Positions 29,329 through 38,865 of a DNA stretch of 64,000 nucleotides are shown in pieces. Each line of letters starts with the position of its first letter. Position 1 is the stretch's first letter. The position numbers were made by a program, and so were the translations under genes. This DNA comes from Allomesorhizobium camelthorni (GTDB taxonomy: Bacteria; Pseudomonadota; Alphaproteobacteria; Rhizobiales; Rhizobiaceae), in assembly GCF_011045125.1 (NCBI RefSeq), contig NZ_JAAKZF010000001.1, positions 310,001 to 374,000 on the forward strand, written 5' to 3'. The notes below the pieces were generated by a model. That model ran no database searches and was not told where the DNA came from. It saw only the letters and a list, made by a program, of their open reading frames with translations.

Positions 29329-29349
29329 CGGAAAGAAAGTCTTCGGCTG

Positions 29350-30024
29350 CTACTGCCGCATGACGTAAACGATCCTGCGAGTACCTGGCTCGACGAGCAC
29401 CGGCTGGTTGTTCACGTTGACGTAGCGGTACTCGTAGTTCGGGATTTCGCGAAGTTCGACGGTTTCGGGCAGGCTGGCGCCGACCACGACCTCGCCTTCG
29501 AGAAAGACCGGTTCGACCCGGTTGGACGTTATGAAGGTGCGCACCTCGGCCGGCGGCTCGGCGGCAGCGCCCGTGGCGCCACCGATGGTCGCGCCGGCAA
29601 CGCCGCCGACAGCTGCGCCCACAGGTCCGCCGATGATCGCTCCGGCAACAGCACCGGTGGTGCCGCCCACAACAGCGCCTTCCGCGCCGCCATCACCGGA
29701 CGGGGCAGTGACCACCTCGACGGAACCGGCAGGACGTTCTGTAATCACCACCTGCTGGCCGCCGAAATTGCCTGTCAGATAGTCTGAATAGACCCAGCCC
29801 TGGCCACCGGCTTCGGCGACGGAGCACCATTTACTGCCCTCGATGCAGCCATTCAGCGTCGTCGCCTGTCCGGCGGCCAGAACGCCGATGACAGGATGCT
29901 GCGGACCGGGGCCGGCGCGGACGTTGAGGTCCGTCGTAGCGGTGACGGATGTCTGGGCGAGTGCCGATGCCGACATTGCAAGCAATGCACTGGCAGCAGC
30001 GGAAATCAGGAGATTGGGTTTCAT
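29350..30024 (-). CDS. Secreted SH3-domain protein with glycine zipper and DUF1236
   Basis: A 224-residue exported protein. Residues 1-23 form a signal peptide (ending ALAQ). A bacterial SH3 domain follows (about 25-85: ATTDLNVRAGPGPQHPVIGVL, with cysteines in GCIEGSKWCSV). A glycine-zipper segment (about 110-155, repeated GGxxGAxxG) may insert in or span a membrane. The C-terminal DUF1236-like part has LPETVELREIPNYEYRYVN and ends in a basic TRRIVYVMRQ. SH3b domains often bind peptidoglycan, so it is probably a cell-envelope protein. The ATG at 30024 follows GGAG; an upstream in-frame ATG lies at 30093. Confidence 0.85.
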   Translation of the reverse strand: MKPNLLISAAASALLAMSASALAQTSVTATTDLNVRAGPGPQHPVIGVLAAGQATTLNGCIEGSKWCSVAEAGGQGWVYSDYLTGNFGGQQVVITERPAGSVEVVTAPSGDGGAEGAVVGGTTGAVAGAIIGGPVGAAVGGVAGATIGGATGAAAEPPAEVRTFITSNRVEPVFLEGEVVVGASLPETVELREIPNYEYRYVNVNNQPVLVEPGTRRIVYVMRQ

Positions 30025-30270
30025 AGTAATGCTCCGTGGATTCGTTGTCCCGTCGGTCATAAACGGAGCCAAACCGGTTCTGTTCCGGCCCAAACCATTC
30101 GGCGGCCTGACGGTTTGTTACACTGTCTTGCAGAAGCAACGGATCAGCGCCGAGCGAGGAGTTCACCCACGAACGGTCAGATTTTCGCAGTTCAGCTCCA
30201 CACGACGCCAGCGAAATTGTGTGTCCCAGCGCAAAACCCTCGCGGCCGTACTCGCTTCCAATTTGCAGAC

Positions 30271-31509
30271 TTATTTCGCGCCGAGTTGCGCGGCCACCTG
30301 CCGGGCTACCGCTTCGCCCGAAAGCCTTGCGCCGCCGCAGGTCTGGATCAGCGATCCAGCCAGGGCCTCGCCGGCGAACCAGATGCGTTCAGCGATCGGC
30401 TCCATGAGCGTGGCGCGCGCAGCCGCCCTGCCTGGACGGGCCGCCGCATAGGCGCCGCGCACGAAGCGTTCGCCACCCCAATTGGTCATGGCGGCACGGC
30501 CGACATGCTTCCTGACATCGTTGCCGAATATCCCACAGAGCCTGTCGGTGACGAAATCGACGCCCGCCGCCTCGCCCGCCGCCGACATTTCCCACGCAAA
30601 ATCTCCGCCGACGAAGCCGACCATGAGATCGGTGTCGAACGGAAAGCACAGGAAATAGATGTCGTGACGTGCGGGCCGTTCGATCAGGAGGTCGTCGAAC
30701 GGGGCAAGGCCGAGCCGAGCGCCCCTGATCTCGATCGGCAGCTTGGTGAGCATGCCCATCGGCAGATCGAAGAACGCCTCGACGACGGCGACGGGCAAAG
30801 CGGGCGAGAATTCGATCTCCTCGAATGCCAGCACCGCCGGCGAAGCGGTGACGATCACCGCTCTGGCGCGGATCGTCCCGCGATCGGTGACGCAGGCGAC
30901 GCCCGGCACGTCCCACAGAACTTTCCGGACCGGAGTCGACAGTTCGACGGGTACATCGGCCCCGTATTGCGCCACCAGCGCGCCAAAACCTTCCCTGGTG
31001 AAGTAATTCGGATCGAGATCGGCGGCCGCGCGAAAGTCTTCTATCGAGACCTCGTCGTAATCCTTGCCGAAATCCATAGGCCCGGCAAAGGTAGCGGCGG
31101 CGCGCGGCGCATGGCCGGAGGCAAGAAGCAACGAGACGTTGCCGTCGGTCCCGCTCCATTCTTCCAACGCCGCCGACATCTCGTAGTCGGCGCGCTTCAT
31201 CTCCGCTTCTTCTTCTTCCGAGGCCTTGCGCTTGCCGTAGTAGAGATGGTCGACGTTCATGTCGTGATGGTGAAGGGTCCAGCCGGCGGCTTCGGCTTCC
31301 GCAAAATAGGGATTGCGGTCGGCCGCGTGGATCCAGGCGCAACCGATGTCGAAGGGGATGCCGAAATGCTCGGTAGAGGTCCAGGCGCGGCCGCCGACGC
31401 GGTTCATCGCCTCCAGAACGGTGAAGCTCAACCCTGCCGCGCGCAGGGTCTTGGCTGCGGCCAAACCAGCCGAACCCGCGCCGACGACCACGACATCAAC
31501 GTCTTTCAT
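30271..31509 (-). CDS. FAD-dependent amine oxidase family protein
   Basis: A 412-residue flavoprotein of the amine oxidase (monoamine/polyamine oxidase) family. The N-terminal FAD-binding motif VVVGAGSAGLAAAKTLRAAG is followed by the acidic end of the second strand (VLEAMNRVGGRAWT), the classic GGRA signature. The C-terminal FAD motif is IWFAGEALAGSLIQTCGGARLSG. The substrate region is not diagnostic, so the amine is unknown. No signal peptide is present. It stands alone between an SH3-protein gene and a divergent transglycosylase gene. Confidence 0.88.
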   Translation of the reverse strand: MKDVDVVVVGAGSAGLAAAKTLRAAGLSFTVLEAMNRVGGRAWTSTEHFGIPFDIGCAWIHAADRNPYFAEAEAAGWTLHHHDMNVDHLYYGKRKASEEEEAEMKRADYEMSAALEEWSGTDGNVSLLLASGHAPRAAATFAGPMDFGKDYDEVSIEDFRAAADLDPNYFTREGFGALVAQYGADVPVELSTPVRKVLWDVPGVACVTDRGTIRARAVIVTASPAVLAFEEIEFSPALPVAVVEAFFDLPMGMLTKLPIEIRGARLGLAPFDDLLIERPARHDIYFLCFPFDTDLMVGFVGGDFAWEMSAAGEAAGVDFVTDRLCGIFGNDVRKHVGRAAMTNWGGERFVRGAYAAARPGRAAARATLMEPIAERIWFAGEALAGSLIQTCGGARLSGEAVARQVAAQLGAK

Positions 31510-31677
31510 GACTTATTCAGCCCCTTGCCACATTATATACTTGATCGTAGGGAAGTTCTTCGGCGTTCGCCAGCGGCCCGAATGTCATCACGTTTGACCG
31601 TTTGGCAGTCACAAATAGGGCGATTCGCCGGCGGGCTCCCTTCGGGGGATCAATTCAGGTAGCCAGGAGAGAGCAGC

Positions 31678-32499
31678 ATGGCATCTTTTGCCAAAGGAAC
31701 GATTTTAGCCGCTGCCGTATGCGCAATGCTCGGCGTCGGGGCAGGGGCCGCGCAGGCCGCCAGATGCGGCAACAATGCGGCCGGCTTCGAGAACTGGAAA
31801 CAGGAGTTCAAACAGGAGGCGGCGGCCCGCGGGATTGGCGGCAGGGCGTTGGGCGCACTGGACAACGCCAAATACGCGAGCAAGACGATACACGCCGATC
31901 GCAACCAGAAAAGCTTCAAGCTGTCGCTCGGCCAGTTCATGGCCAAACGCGGCGGCAAGCAGATCGCCTCAAAGGGCAAGAGCCTGAAGAAGCAGAATGC
32001 CGCGTTGTTCGCCAGTATCGAGCAGCGTTACGGCGTCCCGGCCGGCCCCCTGCTCGCGATCTGGGGCATGGAAACCGGCTTCGGCGGCTTCCTCGGCAAC
32101 CAGAACACCGTCTCGGCCGTGGCGACGCTCGCTTATGACTGCCGCCGCACGGAATTCTTCACCAACCAGCTTTATGCGACATTGCAGCTCGTCCAGAACG
32201 GCACGCTGAGCCCTTCGGCGATCGGCGCGGCGCATGGCGAGATCGGGCAGACGCAGTTTCTGCCGGTCAATGTGCTGAAATACGGCGTCGACGGCGACGG
32301 CAATGGCAGGATCGACATGGTCAAGTCGAAGGCCGACGCGCTCGCCTCGACGGCCAATTTCCTGCGCGGCCATGGCTGGCGAGCCGGCGGCGGCTACCAG
32401 CCGGGCCAGGCAAATTTCGGCGCGATCCAGGGCTGGAACTCGGCCAGCGTCTACCAGCAGGCGATCGCCATCATCGGCGCGGAAATCGACGGGCAGTAA
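31678..32499 (+). CDS. Lytic murein transglycosylase, MltB/GH103 type
   Basis: A 273-residue exported enzyme that cleaves glycan strands with formation of 1,6-anhydromuramic ends. Residues 1-27 form a signal peptide (GAAQA). The catalytic domain contains AIWGMETGFGGFLGNQNTV, where the Glu is the catalytic acid, and AHGEIGQTQFLP. Further conserved segments are KYGVDGDGNGRIDMVKSKADALASTANFLRGHGW. No peptidoglycan-binding or lipobox motif is seen, so it is probably soluble in the periplasm. AGGAGAGAGCAGC precedes the ATG. Confidence 0.92.
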   Translation: MASFAKGTILAAAVCAMLGVGAGAAQAARCGNNAAGFENWKQEFKQEAAARGIGGRALGALDNAKYASKTIHADRNQKSFKLSLGQFMAKRGGKQIASKGKSLKKQNAALFASIEQRYGVPAGPLLAIWGMETGFGGFLGNQNTVSAVATLAYDCRRTEFFTNQLYATLQLVQNGTLSPSAIGAAHGEIGQTQFLPVNVLKYGVDGDGNGRIDMVKSKADALASTANFLRGHGWRAGGGYQPGQANFGAIQGWNSASVYQQAIAIIGAEIDGQ

Positions 32500-32581
32500 G
32501 CTTGACTATCGCTGCAGCGCCGGGCCACCGCGCCCGGCGCTTCAAGGCTTGTGATGCGCCACCAGTGCGGCCGCACGCGGC

Positions 32582-33100
32582 CTATCGCACTTCGATCCTG
32601 TAGGAGCACCCGGCAAGCGTCTTGCCCGGATGGGAATCGACGGTGGACACGTTGAGCGTGATCCGTGTCTCGAAGACCATCCCAAGATCCTCCTCCTTCG
32701 CCTCCAGGACGACTTTCTCGCCCAGGAATTTGCCGGCTGTGGCGATCTCGGGCGTGATTGCGAGCTTCTTCGCCAGCTCGTCCGGAGCGACACCGTCGAG
32801 CACCGCCATCGGACCGGACGCGGTGAAAGCAACCCGGTCGGCGTTGTAGCCGAAGATGCCGATCGCGGCAGGCAGGCGATACTCCTTCAGGAACGGATTG
32901 TCAGAGGCGACTTCCTGCCAGCCCAATGCCTCAGCGGCTGCCGGCTCGCCGGTCAGCCACAGGGCAAAGCTGTTATAGGTCCGAGCCTCCTCGCGGCACT
33001 CGATCAGCGATACCAGATCGACGGCGAAGGGGTCGAACTCGCCCGCCGATGCGGCACCCGTCGAACAGACCAGCGCGACGATGCAGCGGCCGAGGCGCAT
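32582..33100 (-). CDS. Secreted protein of unknown function
   Basis: No family was recognised. The 172-residue protein has a short signal peptide (MRLGRCIVALVCSTGAASA) and a mature domain of mixed strands and helices with cysteines in LIECREEA and LAGCSYRIEV that may pair. A central PAAIGIFGYNADRVAFTASGPMAVLDGV resembles a folded beta domain. It ends TLAGCSYRIEVR. It lies 5 bases downstream of argG on the same strand, so it is likely read from the argG transcript. The function is unknown and no link to arginine synthesis is evident. Confidence 0.7.
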   Translation of the reverse strand: MRLGRCIVALVCSTGAASAGEFDPFAVDLVSLIECREEARTYNSFALWLTGEPAAAEALGWQEVASDNPFLKEYRLPAAIGIFGYNADRVAFTASGPMAVLDGVAPDELAKKLAITPEIATAGKFLGEKVVLEAKEEDLGMVFETRITLNVSTVDSHPGKTLAGCSYRIEVR

Positions 33101-33105
33101 GGACC

Positions 33106-34329
33106 TCAGCCTTTTCGATTGCGGGCGGCAAGCGTCCTGAGACGCAGCGCGTTGAGGCGGATGAACCCCTCGGCGTCCTTCTGGTCGTAGGCGCCGCGGT
33201 CATCCTCGAAGGTGACCAGCGCATCGGAATAGAGCGACTTCTGCGAGCGGCGGCCGGTGACGATGACGTTGCCCTTGTAAAGCTTCAGCCGCACTTCGCC
33301 CTCGACATCCTGCTGGCTCTTGTCGATCAGCGCCTGCAGCATCTCGCGCTCGGGCGAGAACCAAAAGCCGTTGTAGATCAGCTCGGCATAGCGCGGCATC
33401 AGCTCGTCCTTCAGGTGCGCCGCACCGCGATCGAGCGTGACCGATTCGATCGCGCGGTGTGCGGCGATCAGGATCGTGCCGCCGGGCGTCTCGTAGACGC
33501 CGCGCGATTTCATGCCGACGAAGCGATTTTCCACGAGGTCGAGCCGGCCGATGCCGTTGTCGCGGCCGAGATCGTTGAGCGCGGCCAGCATCGTAGCCGG
33601 CGACAATTTTTTCCCATCGAGCGCGATTGGATCGCCATTCTTAAATTCGATGGTGATCTCGGTCACGGCGTCCGGCGCGTCCATCGGCGAAATGGTGCGC
33701 TGATGGACGAATTCCGGCGGCTCGCTCCACGGATCCTCAAGCACCTTGCCCTCGGAGGATGAGTGCAGGAGGTTGGCGTCGACGGAAAACGGCGCGTCGC
33801 CTCGCTTGTCCTTCGGCACCGGGATCTGGTGCTGCTCGGCAAAGTTCAGGAGGTCGGTGCGCGACTTGAACGACCAGTCGCGCCACGGCGCGATGACCTT
33901 GATGTCAGGGTTGAGCGCGTACGCGGAGAGCTCGAAGCGGACCTGGTCATTGCCCTTGCCGGTGGCGCCATGGGCGATGGCGTCGGCGCCGGTTTCCCTG
34001 GCGATGTCGACGAGATGCTTCGAGATCAGCGGCCGCGCGATCGACGTGCCGAGGAGATAGGTGCCCTCATAGACCGCGTTGGCGCGGAACATCGGGAAGA
34101 CAAAGTCGCGGACGAACTCCTCGCGCACATCCATGACGCGGATGTCCCTGATGCCAAGCATCTCGGCCTTCTTGCGCGCCGGCTCCAGTTCGCCGCCCTG
34201 GCCGAGATCGGCGGTGAAGGTCACGACCTCCGCACCCAGCTCCGTTTGGAGCCATTTCAGGATGATGGAGGTGTCGAGACCGCCGGAATAGGCGAGCACG
34301 ACCTTTTTCACGTCTTTCCACTTCGACAT
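33106..34329 (-). CDS. argG: Argininosuccinate synthase
   Basis: ATP-dependent ligation of citrulline and aspartate in arginine synthesis. The 407 residues begin [21 protein letters not shown] with the PP-loop (13-21). They show [32 protein letters not shown] (citrulline and ATP binding) and the C-terminal helix of the family. The open frame extends 28 residues upstream, but the ATG at 34329 is the family start. A GC-rich hairpin (34401-34420) lies in its leader. Confidence 0.96.
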   Translation of the reverse strand: MSKWKDVKKVVLAYSGGLDTSIILKWLQTELGAEVVTFTADLGQGGELEPARKKAEMLGIRDIRVMDVREEFVRDFVFPMFRANAVYEGTYLLGTSIARPLISKHLVDIARETGADAIAHGATGKGNDQVRFELSAYALNPDIKVIAPWRDWSFKSRTDLLNFAEQHQIPVPKDKRGDAPFSVDANLLHSSSEGKVLEDPWSEPPEFVHQRTISPMDAPDAVTEITIEFKNGDPIALDGKKLSPATMLAALNDLGRDNGIGRLDLVENRFVGMKSRGVYETPGGTILIAAHRAIESVTLDRGAAHLKDELMPRYAELIYNGFWFSPEREMLQALIDKSQQDVEGEVRLKLYKGNVIVTGRRSQKSLYSDALVTFEDDRGAYDQKDAEGFIRLNALRLRTLAARNRKG

Positions 34330-34485
34330 TTTTACCCCGAGGCTTTGCTGAGCAGCACTTCGTTTAGGCCGCGTCTCGGGCGCGACTTTTAGCAGGAATG
34401 CCGGGCCGGACAAGGCCCGGCCTGTGCGTAGGTCAAAGCGACATTCAATAAACTTTTAACGAATCTGGCGAAGACTTCGCGCCCG

Positions 34486-35433
34486 ATGGCTCAACTCACC
34501 GAAATCATTGAAGGGGCTGCCGAACCGGCCGGGAACCGGATTGCCGGACGTGGGTGGTTGGGTTTTTGCGCCGCCGCCTTCCTGCTGGCTGGAGCGCCGC
34601 CGGCCATGGCCGGCGACCGCTGGGAGGAAGCTGGAAGCGGCGCCGTCGCCATACTGCCGGTTCCGCTGAAGGCAACCGCAATCACCGGCGGTTCGTTTTC
34701 CTGTGCCGAACAGCGCTGGAGCTTTCGCCTGCGCGTCGAGGCCACATCGGCGGCGCCCCGTCAGGTAACGGATGCGGTGGTCGCGATAGATGGGGTCGAC
34801 CTGCCCGCCAAGGCAAGCCTGAGTTCCGGCGTTGCGACGATCGCCATTCCGTTCGAAACGCTCGAACTTCTGAAGGCGGGCAACAGGCTCTCCTTCGCAT
34901 TCAACGGGGAGCCCGCCACGATGTTTTCGCTGAGGGGGTCGCGCGCAGTGCTCGACGCGGTCGCGCCACGTTGCAGCGAAGTTGACATGTCGGCATATCA
35001 AAGCGTCGCTCTCTCGGAAACGGATCAGGCCATCGGAACCGCGGCAAAACTCATGGCCGAAGAAGCGGCGTTGTTTCGCAAGGCGACGGGCAAGCAGCCG
35101 GTGTTGGCGGCTGCCTCGGTCAAGGTCGCGCCGGACGCCGAGATGGTCTTTGCCTCGCTTTGCGGCTCCAGCCGCTATTACGGCGAGTCCGGCTGCACGC
35201 TGAGCGGCTTTGCCCGACAGGGCGCGAGCGGAGATTGGCGCGAGGTTTACAACAGCGAAGGCATGGCGCTTTACCTCGACCCGAAAACCTCGGCTGACGG
35301 CTGGCCCGACCTTGTCACGCTGGCCCAGGGTGGCGGTGCGGAGCCGAGTCACTGGATGTGGAACGGCCTTGCTTACGAGATCCGCGAGTCTGCTATCGCG
35401 AAGGATGCCGAATTGCGGGGCGCGGTCCAGTAG
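34486..35433 (+). CDS. Exported protein of unknown function
   Basis: No family was recognised. The 315-residue protein has an N-terminal extension of about 20 residues before a hydrophobic signal-like segment (LGFCAAAFLLAGAPPAMAG). The mature region starts with a beta-rich SFSCAEQRWSFRLRVEA domain, continues with strands through MFSLRGSRAVLDAVAPRC, and ends in a part containing FASLCGSSRYYGESGCTLSGF. Four cysteines suggest two disulfides. It is divergent from argG and 77 bases upstream of a LysE-family exporter on the same strand. The start codon is uncertain because the signal segment is internal. Confidence 0.7.
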   Translation: MAQLTEIIEGAAEPAGNRIAGRGWLGFCAAAFLLAGAPPAMAGDRWEEAGSGAVAILPVPLKATAITGGSFSCAEQRWSFRLRVEATSAAPRQVTDAVVAIDGVDLPAKASLSSGVATIAIPFETLELLKAGNRLSFAFNGEPATMFSLRGSRAVLDAVAPRCSEVDMSAYQSVALSETDQAIGTAAKLMAEEAALFRKATGKQPVLAAASVKVAPDAEMVFASLCGSSRYYGESGCTLSGFARQGASGDWREVYNSEGMALYLDPKTSADGWPDLVTLAQGGGAEPSHWMWNGLAYEIRESAIAKDAELRGAVQ

Positions 35434-35510
35434 CCAAACCTGCGATCAATACGCTGGAGTGTCGGCGGAGATTCGTATATTGAACGCCGTCGCCGCGCGA
35501 GGTCCGCACC

Positions 35511-36152
35511 ATGCCGTTCATTCCGGAAGCCAGCATCATCGTCCAGTTCGCGGTCGCGACCTTCATCATCGCGATCACGCCCGGGCCGGATATGACCCTG
35601 TTCGTCGGACGCGCGCTTTCGGAAGGCCGCGCCGCAGGTTTTGCCTGCATGTTCGGCGCGATGACCGGCGTCATCATTCACACCGCACTGGTTGCGCTAG
35701 GGCTTTCGGCGCTGATCGTCGCCTCGCCGCAGGCATTCCTGGTGCTGAAGATCTTTGGCGCGGGTTATCTGGTCTGGCTGGCTTATCAGGCGATCCGCAA
35801 CGGCTCGGCTTTCTCGCCTGAAAAGAAGGCCGGCTCGGGCCGCAGCCTGTTCCAGAACTGGGCGACCGGGCTCGGCATCAATCTCATGAACCCCAAGGTC
35901 ATCCTGTTCTTCATGACGTTCCTGCCGCAATTCGTCTCGGCAAGCGACCCGAACGCGCCGGCAAAACTGCTTTTCCTCGGCCTGCTGTTCATCCCGCTGT
36001 CGTTGCCGGTGACGGCGCCGATGGTGATCGCCGCCGATAAGTTCGCCGGGCTTCTGAAGAAGAACCCTACGGTGACGCGGGTGGTCGATTATCTGTTCGC
36101 CGGCGTGTTCTCGGCCTTCGCGCTCAAGATCTTGTCGGCGCAGGCGAAATAG
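35511..36152 (+). CDS. LysE/RhtB family translocator
   Basis: Inner-membrane amino-acid or metabolite exporter of 213 residues with six hydrophobic segments. The N-terminus FIIAITPGPDMTLFVGRALSEGR carries the LysE signature (TPGPD). The middle has KIFGAGYLVWLAYQAIRNG and NLMNPKVILFFMTFLPQFV, both typical. The substrate cannot be set from sequence. rlmN converges on it 16 bases downstream. Confidence 0.9.
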   Translation: MPFIPEASIIVQFAVATFIIAITPGPDMTLFVGRALSEGRAAGFACMFGAMTGVIIHTALVALGLSALIVASPQAFLVLKIFGAGYLVWLAYQAIRNGSAFSPEKKAGSGRSLFQNWATGLGINLMNPKVILFFMTFLPQFVSASDPNAPAKLLFLGLLFIPLSLPVTAPMVIAADKFAGLLKKNPTVTRVVDYLFAGVFSAFALKILSAQAK

Positions 36153-36168
36153 CCCGGCTGGCCCCCGG

Positions 36169-37401
36169 TCACGCCTCGCCGTGGCCGCCGATCATCATGG
36201 CTTCGAGCGCCAGGCGGTCGACCTTCTTCATGCGCTCGGATTCCGATTTGAGCTGGCCGCAGGCAGCGAGAATGTCGCGGCCGCGCGGAGTGCGGATCGG
36301 CGAGGCGTAGCCGGCGTTGTTGATGTAATCGGCGAACTTCTCGATCGTTTCCCAGTCCGAGCACTGGTAGTTGGTGCCGGGCCACGGGTTGAACGGGATC
36401 AGGTTGATTTTTGCTGGAATGCCGCGCAGCAGTTTTATCAGCGCCTTGGCGTCTTCGATGGAATCGTTGACGTCCTTCAGCATCACATATTCGAACGTTA
36501 TTCTCTTCGCATTCGATAGGCCGGGGTAGGCGCGGCAGGCGGCGATCAGATCCTTCAACGGATACTTCTTGTTGATCGGCACCAGGAGGTCGCGCAGGTC
36601 ATCATTGGTCGCATGCAGCGAGATCGCCAGCATGACCCCGATTTCGTCGCCGGTGCGGAAGATTTCGGGCACGACGCCGGAGGTCGACAGCGTGATGCGG
36701 CGCTTCGACAGGGAAAGCCCGTCGCCGTCGGAGGCGATCAGCAGCGCCTTCTTGACCTCCTCGAAATTGTAGAGCGGCTCGCCCATGCCCATCATGACGA
36801 TATTGGTGACCTTACGGCCTTCGGCCGGCACGATGGCGCCGTCCGGCGTGCCGCGCTCGGGAAAATCGCCGAGCCTGTCGCGCGCCGTCATCAACTGGGT
36901 GAGGATTTCTTCCGCCGTCAAATTGCGCACCAGTTTCTGCGTGCCTGTGTGGCAGAAGGAGCAAGTCAGCGTGCAGCCAACCTGGCTGGAGATGCACAGC
37001 GTGCCGCGGCCTTCTTCCGGAATATAGACCGTCTCGATCTCGACCGGCCGGCCTGCGCCGCGCGGCGGAAATCGAAACAACCATTTGCGCGTGCCGTCAT
37101 TGGAGATCTGCTCCTCGACAATTTCCGGGCGGGCGATTGTAAAATGCTGCTCCAGCGTCGCGCGAAGATCCTTGGAGATGTTGAGCATTTCGGAGAAATC
37201 CGAAACGCCGCGCACATAGAGCCAGTGCCAGAGCTGCTGGACGCGCATCTTCGCCTGGCGCTCGGGCACACCGGCCGAAATCAGCGCCTCGCCGAGTTCG
37301 GCGCGCGACAGGCCGATCAGCGACCCTTTTGCCGGCATGGCGGCGCGGGCGCGCAACGCATCGCGCGTAGGATTGGCGGTGAGATCAAGCGAAAGGGTCA
37401 T
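36169..37401 (-). CDS. rlmN: Dual-specificity RNA methyltransferase RlmN
   Basis: Radical SAM enzyme that makes m2A2503 in 23S rRNA and m2A37 in some tRNAs. The 410 residues hold the cluster motif CTLTCSFC (Cys143, Cys147, Cys150), the resolving cysteine near the C-terminus in AACGQL, and [23 protein letters not shown] and [13 protein letters not shown]. The ATG at 37401 (MTLSLDL) is the family start; the frame is open to 37452. It ends 16 bases from the converging LysE gene. Confidence 0.95.
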   Translation of the reverse strand: MTLSLDLTANPTRDALRARAAMPAKGSLIGLSRAELGEALISAGVPERQAKMRVQQLWHWLYVRGVSDFSEMLNISKDLRATLEQHFTIARPEIVEEQISNDGTRKWLFRFPPRGAGRPVEIETVYIPEEGRGTLCISSQVGCTLTCSFCHTGTQKLVRNLTAEEILTQLMTARDRLGDFPERGTPDGAIVPAEGRKVTNIVMMGMGEPLYNFEEVKKALLIASDGDGLSLSKRRITLSTSGVVPEIFRTGDEIGVMLAISLHATNDDLRDLLVPINKKYPLKDLIAACRAYPGLSNAKRITFEYVMLKDVNDSIEDAKALIKLLRGIPAKINLIPFNPWPGTNYQCSDWETIEKFADYINNAGYASPIRTPRGRDILAACGQLKSESERMKKVDRLALEAMMIGGHGEA

Positions 37402-37498
37402 GGCGACGCCATATGGGGGGCCGAAGCCGATTTGTCTAACTTTGCCGCGCACATATCACGGCGAGGCGGCTGCGTCACGCCGGAGCGGAAACGCGAAA

Positions 37499-37520
37499 GG
37501 GCCGGACGATGGTCCGGCCC
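37499..37520 (-). terminator. Hairpin after the IalB-like gene
   Basis: Perfect 9-base arms GGGCCGGAC and GTCCGGCCC (37499-37507 with 37512-37520) enclose GATG. On the minus strand it is followed by TTTCGCGTTT. It lies 22 bases past the IalB-like stop and before the rlmN start, so it separates the two minus-strand genes. Confidence 0.7.
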
Positions 37521-37542
37521 ATCTGAACCAAACTGGCGTCCG

Positions 37543-38046
37543 TTATTTGCAGCTGGCGATCGAAGAAAGCGCAGCCGAAATGCCCTTCAGCGAGAATGCG
37601 TAATTGGTCGGATTGCCGCGTCCGGACTTGGCCGCGACCTTCATGTCGGATCCGGCCTTCATCGCCGCGATCAGCAACGGCTCTTCCGCGGCATTCTCCA
37701 CCCAGGCCGACTTGCCGCGGGTGAACATGGAAAAGGACTTGTCACCGACGGTGACCGAAACCTTGGAATTTTCCTGGAAATCGTACGAGGCGATGAATTG
37801 CGGCTCGAAAGAGACATCCTGTCCCGGCCGCTGGCTGACGAAGAAGAAGATGTCGCCATGGTCGAGGTTGGCAGGCTGCTTGTCGGTCGGCACGGTCAGC
37901 ACATAGCAAACCTTGCCGTTGTTTGCCTGATAGCTGTAGGTGCCCCAGGCGCTGTGCTGGCCGATCTTGGTAGCCGACTGGGCCAGCGCCGGCATGGCGC
38001 TCGCAACCAGGATCAGGCTTGAAATCGTCGCAATCAATCCGCGCAT
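37543..38046 (-). CDS. Invasion-associated locus B (IalB) family protein
   Basis: A 167-residue exported protein of the IalB family known from Bartonella and common in free-living rhizobia. Residues 1-22 form a signal peptide (PALAQ). The mature domain shows WGTYSYQANNGKVCYVLTVP, IFFFVSQRPGQDVSFEPQFIASY and a final cysteine in IASCK that probably pairs with the cysteine in GKVCYV. The ATG at 38046 follows GGGAAACGGTAATA; an upstream in-frame ATG at 38118 is less likely. The role outside pathogens is not established. Confidence 0.87.
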   Translation of the reverse strand: MRGLIATISSLILVASAMPALAQSATKIGQHSAWGTYSYQANNGKVCYVLTVPTDKQPANLDHGDIFFFVSQRPGQDVSFEPQFIASYDFQENSKVSVTVGDKSFSMFTRGKSAWVENAAEEPLLIAAMKAGSDMKVAAKSGRGNPTNYAFSLKGISAALSSIASCK

Positions 38047-38328
38047 TATTACCGTTTCCCTGTCTTTTCGCATGGTATGCGGGGGCAGGCCGGATCCGGG
38101 CCCTGCCGTTCGGTTCATTTTGATTTAATCTGGGTTACCAAATGGTGAACCGCGTTCCAAAAAAGGATCCGTTTCGGCCATTTTGGCACTACCGCCATCC
38201 AGACGCCACGACCGTTCGCACGGCCCGACGCTCGTCCCATATACTGTTCAAGACGGGAAAAACGGCAAGAGTTTGACTTTTCGTTTCAGCGTGAAACCGT
38301 GCGTCAGCGCCGGAATGGCAAAAATCGT

Positions 38329-38694
38329 TCAATCCAGTTCGGCCAGCGCTCTGCGGGCAGCAAGCCGATGAGCCGGGGTGACGTGCGCCTTCACGGTGGC
38401 GATCGCGGCGGTCAACACCGCAACGTCGTCGGTGAAGCCGAGGCCGAGGATGAAATCGGGAATGGCGTCGGCCGGCAGAACGAAATAGGCAAGCGCCGCC
38501 AGCAGTGTGCCCTTGGCCCGCAACGGCGTCCGGCTATCAAGCGCGCAATAATAGGCAGCGACCACTTCGTCCATGAACGGCACCTGTCGTGCTGCCCGCT
38601 TGGCGGTTTGCCAGAACCTTGCCCGGACATCGTTCTCGGGATTGTCGTTGCCCCCGCCGAACATGCGGAAGCCGAAATTGTTTGCCGTAGCCAT
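38329..38694 (-). CDS. DUF1232 (YkvA-like) membrane protein
   Basis: A 121-residue protein of the YkvA/DUF1232 family. The hallmark is DEVVAAYYCALDSRTPLRAKGTLLAALAYFVLPADAIPDFIL (in pieces), a helix pair with the strongly conserved PxDxIPD segment, followed by LGFTDDVAVLTAAI. One or two hydrophobic helices suggest membrane attachment. The ATG at 38694 is chosen for fit to the family; a longer frame begins at 38763. It has no operon partners. Confidence 0.83.
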   Translation of the reverse strand: MATANNFGFRMFGGGNDNPENDVRARFWQTAKRAARQVPFMDEVVAAYYCALDSRTPLRAKGTLLAALAYFVLPADAIPDFILGLGFTDDVAVLTAAIATVKAHVTPAHRLAARRALAELD

Positions 38695-38865
38695 GCCCTT
38701 TGCCTCCTCGACAGCGGAAATGTGGGAAATGGCACGGGCTTTCGCAAGATGCGCGCCGCGCAAGAGCGCCGGCGCAGCGGTTCATCTCCCTGGCAAGTTT
38801 TCACTCTGGCCATTTTCCGCCACCGTGTTAATCGAGTTCCGTCCTGTCATCACAGCGGACGATCG

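Larger units (their letters stand above)
29028..29349. other. Leader region upstream of ffh with three hairpins
   Basis: No protein gene was found in these 322 bases. On the minus strand they hold a hairpin just before the ffh ribosome site (CTCTGGGCGG with CCGCTCAGAG, 29043-29067, one mismatch) and a terminator-like hairpin with five T at 29109-29143. A near-perfect TTGACA lies upstream of it, and a strong stem at 29302-29328 follows the preceding gene. This arrangement could encode a short minus-strand RNA of roughly 100 bases, but no known RNA family was recognised. Confidence 0.45.

Noticed and set aside
38282-38296. GTTTCA-GCG-TGAAAC inverted repeat past the DUF1232 gene
   Set aside because: A short stem without a T-run on the minus strand and not near an obvious promoter. 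It is likely to be chance.
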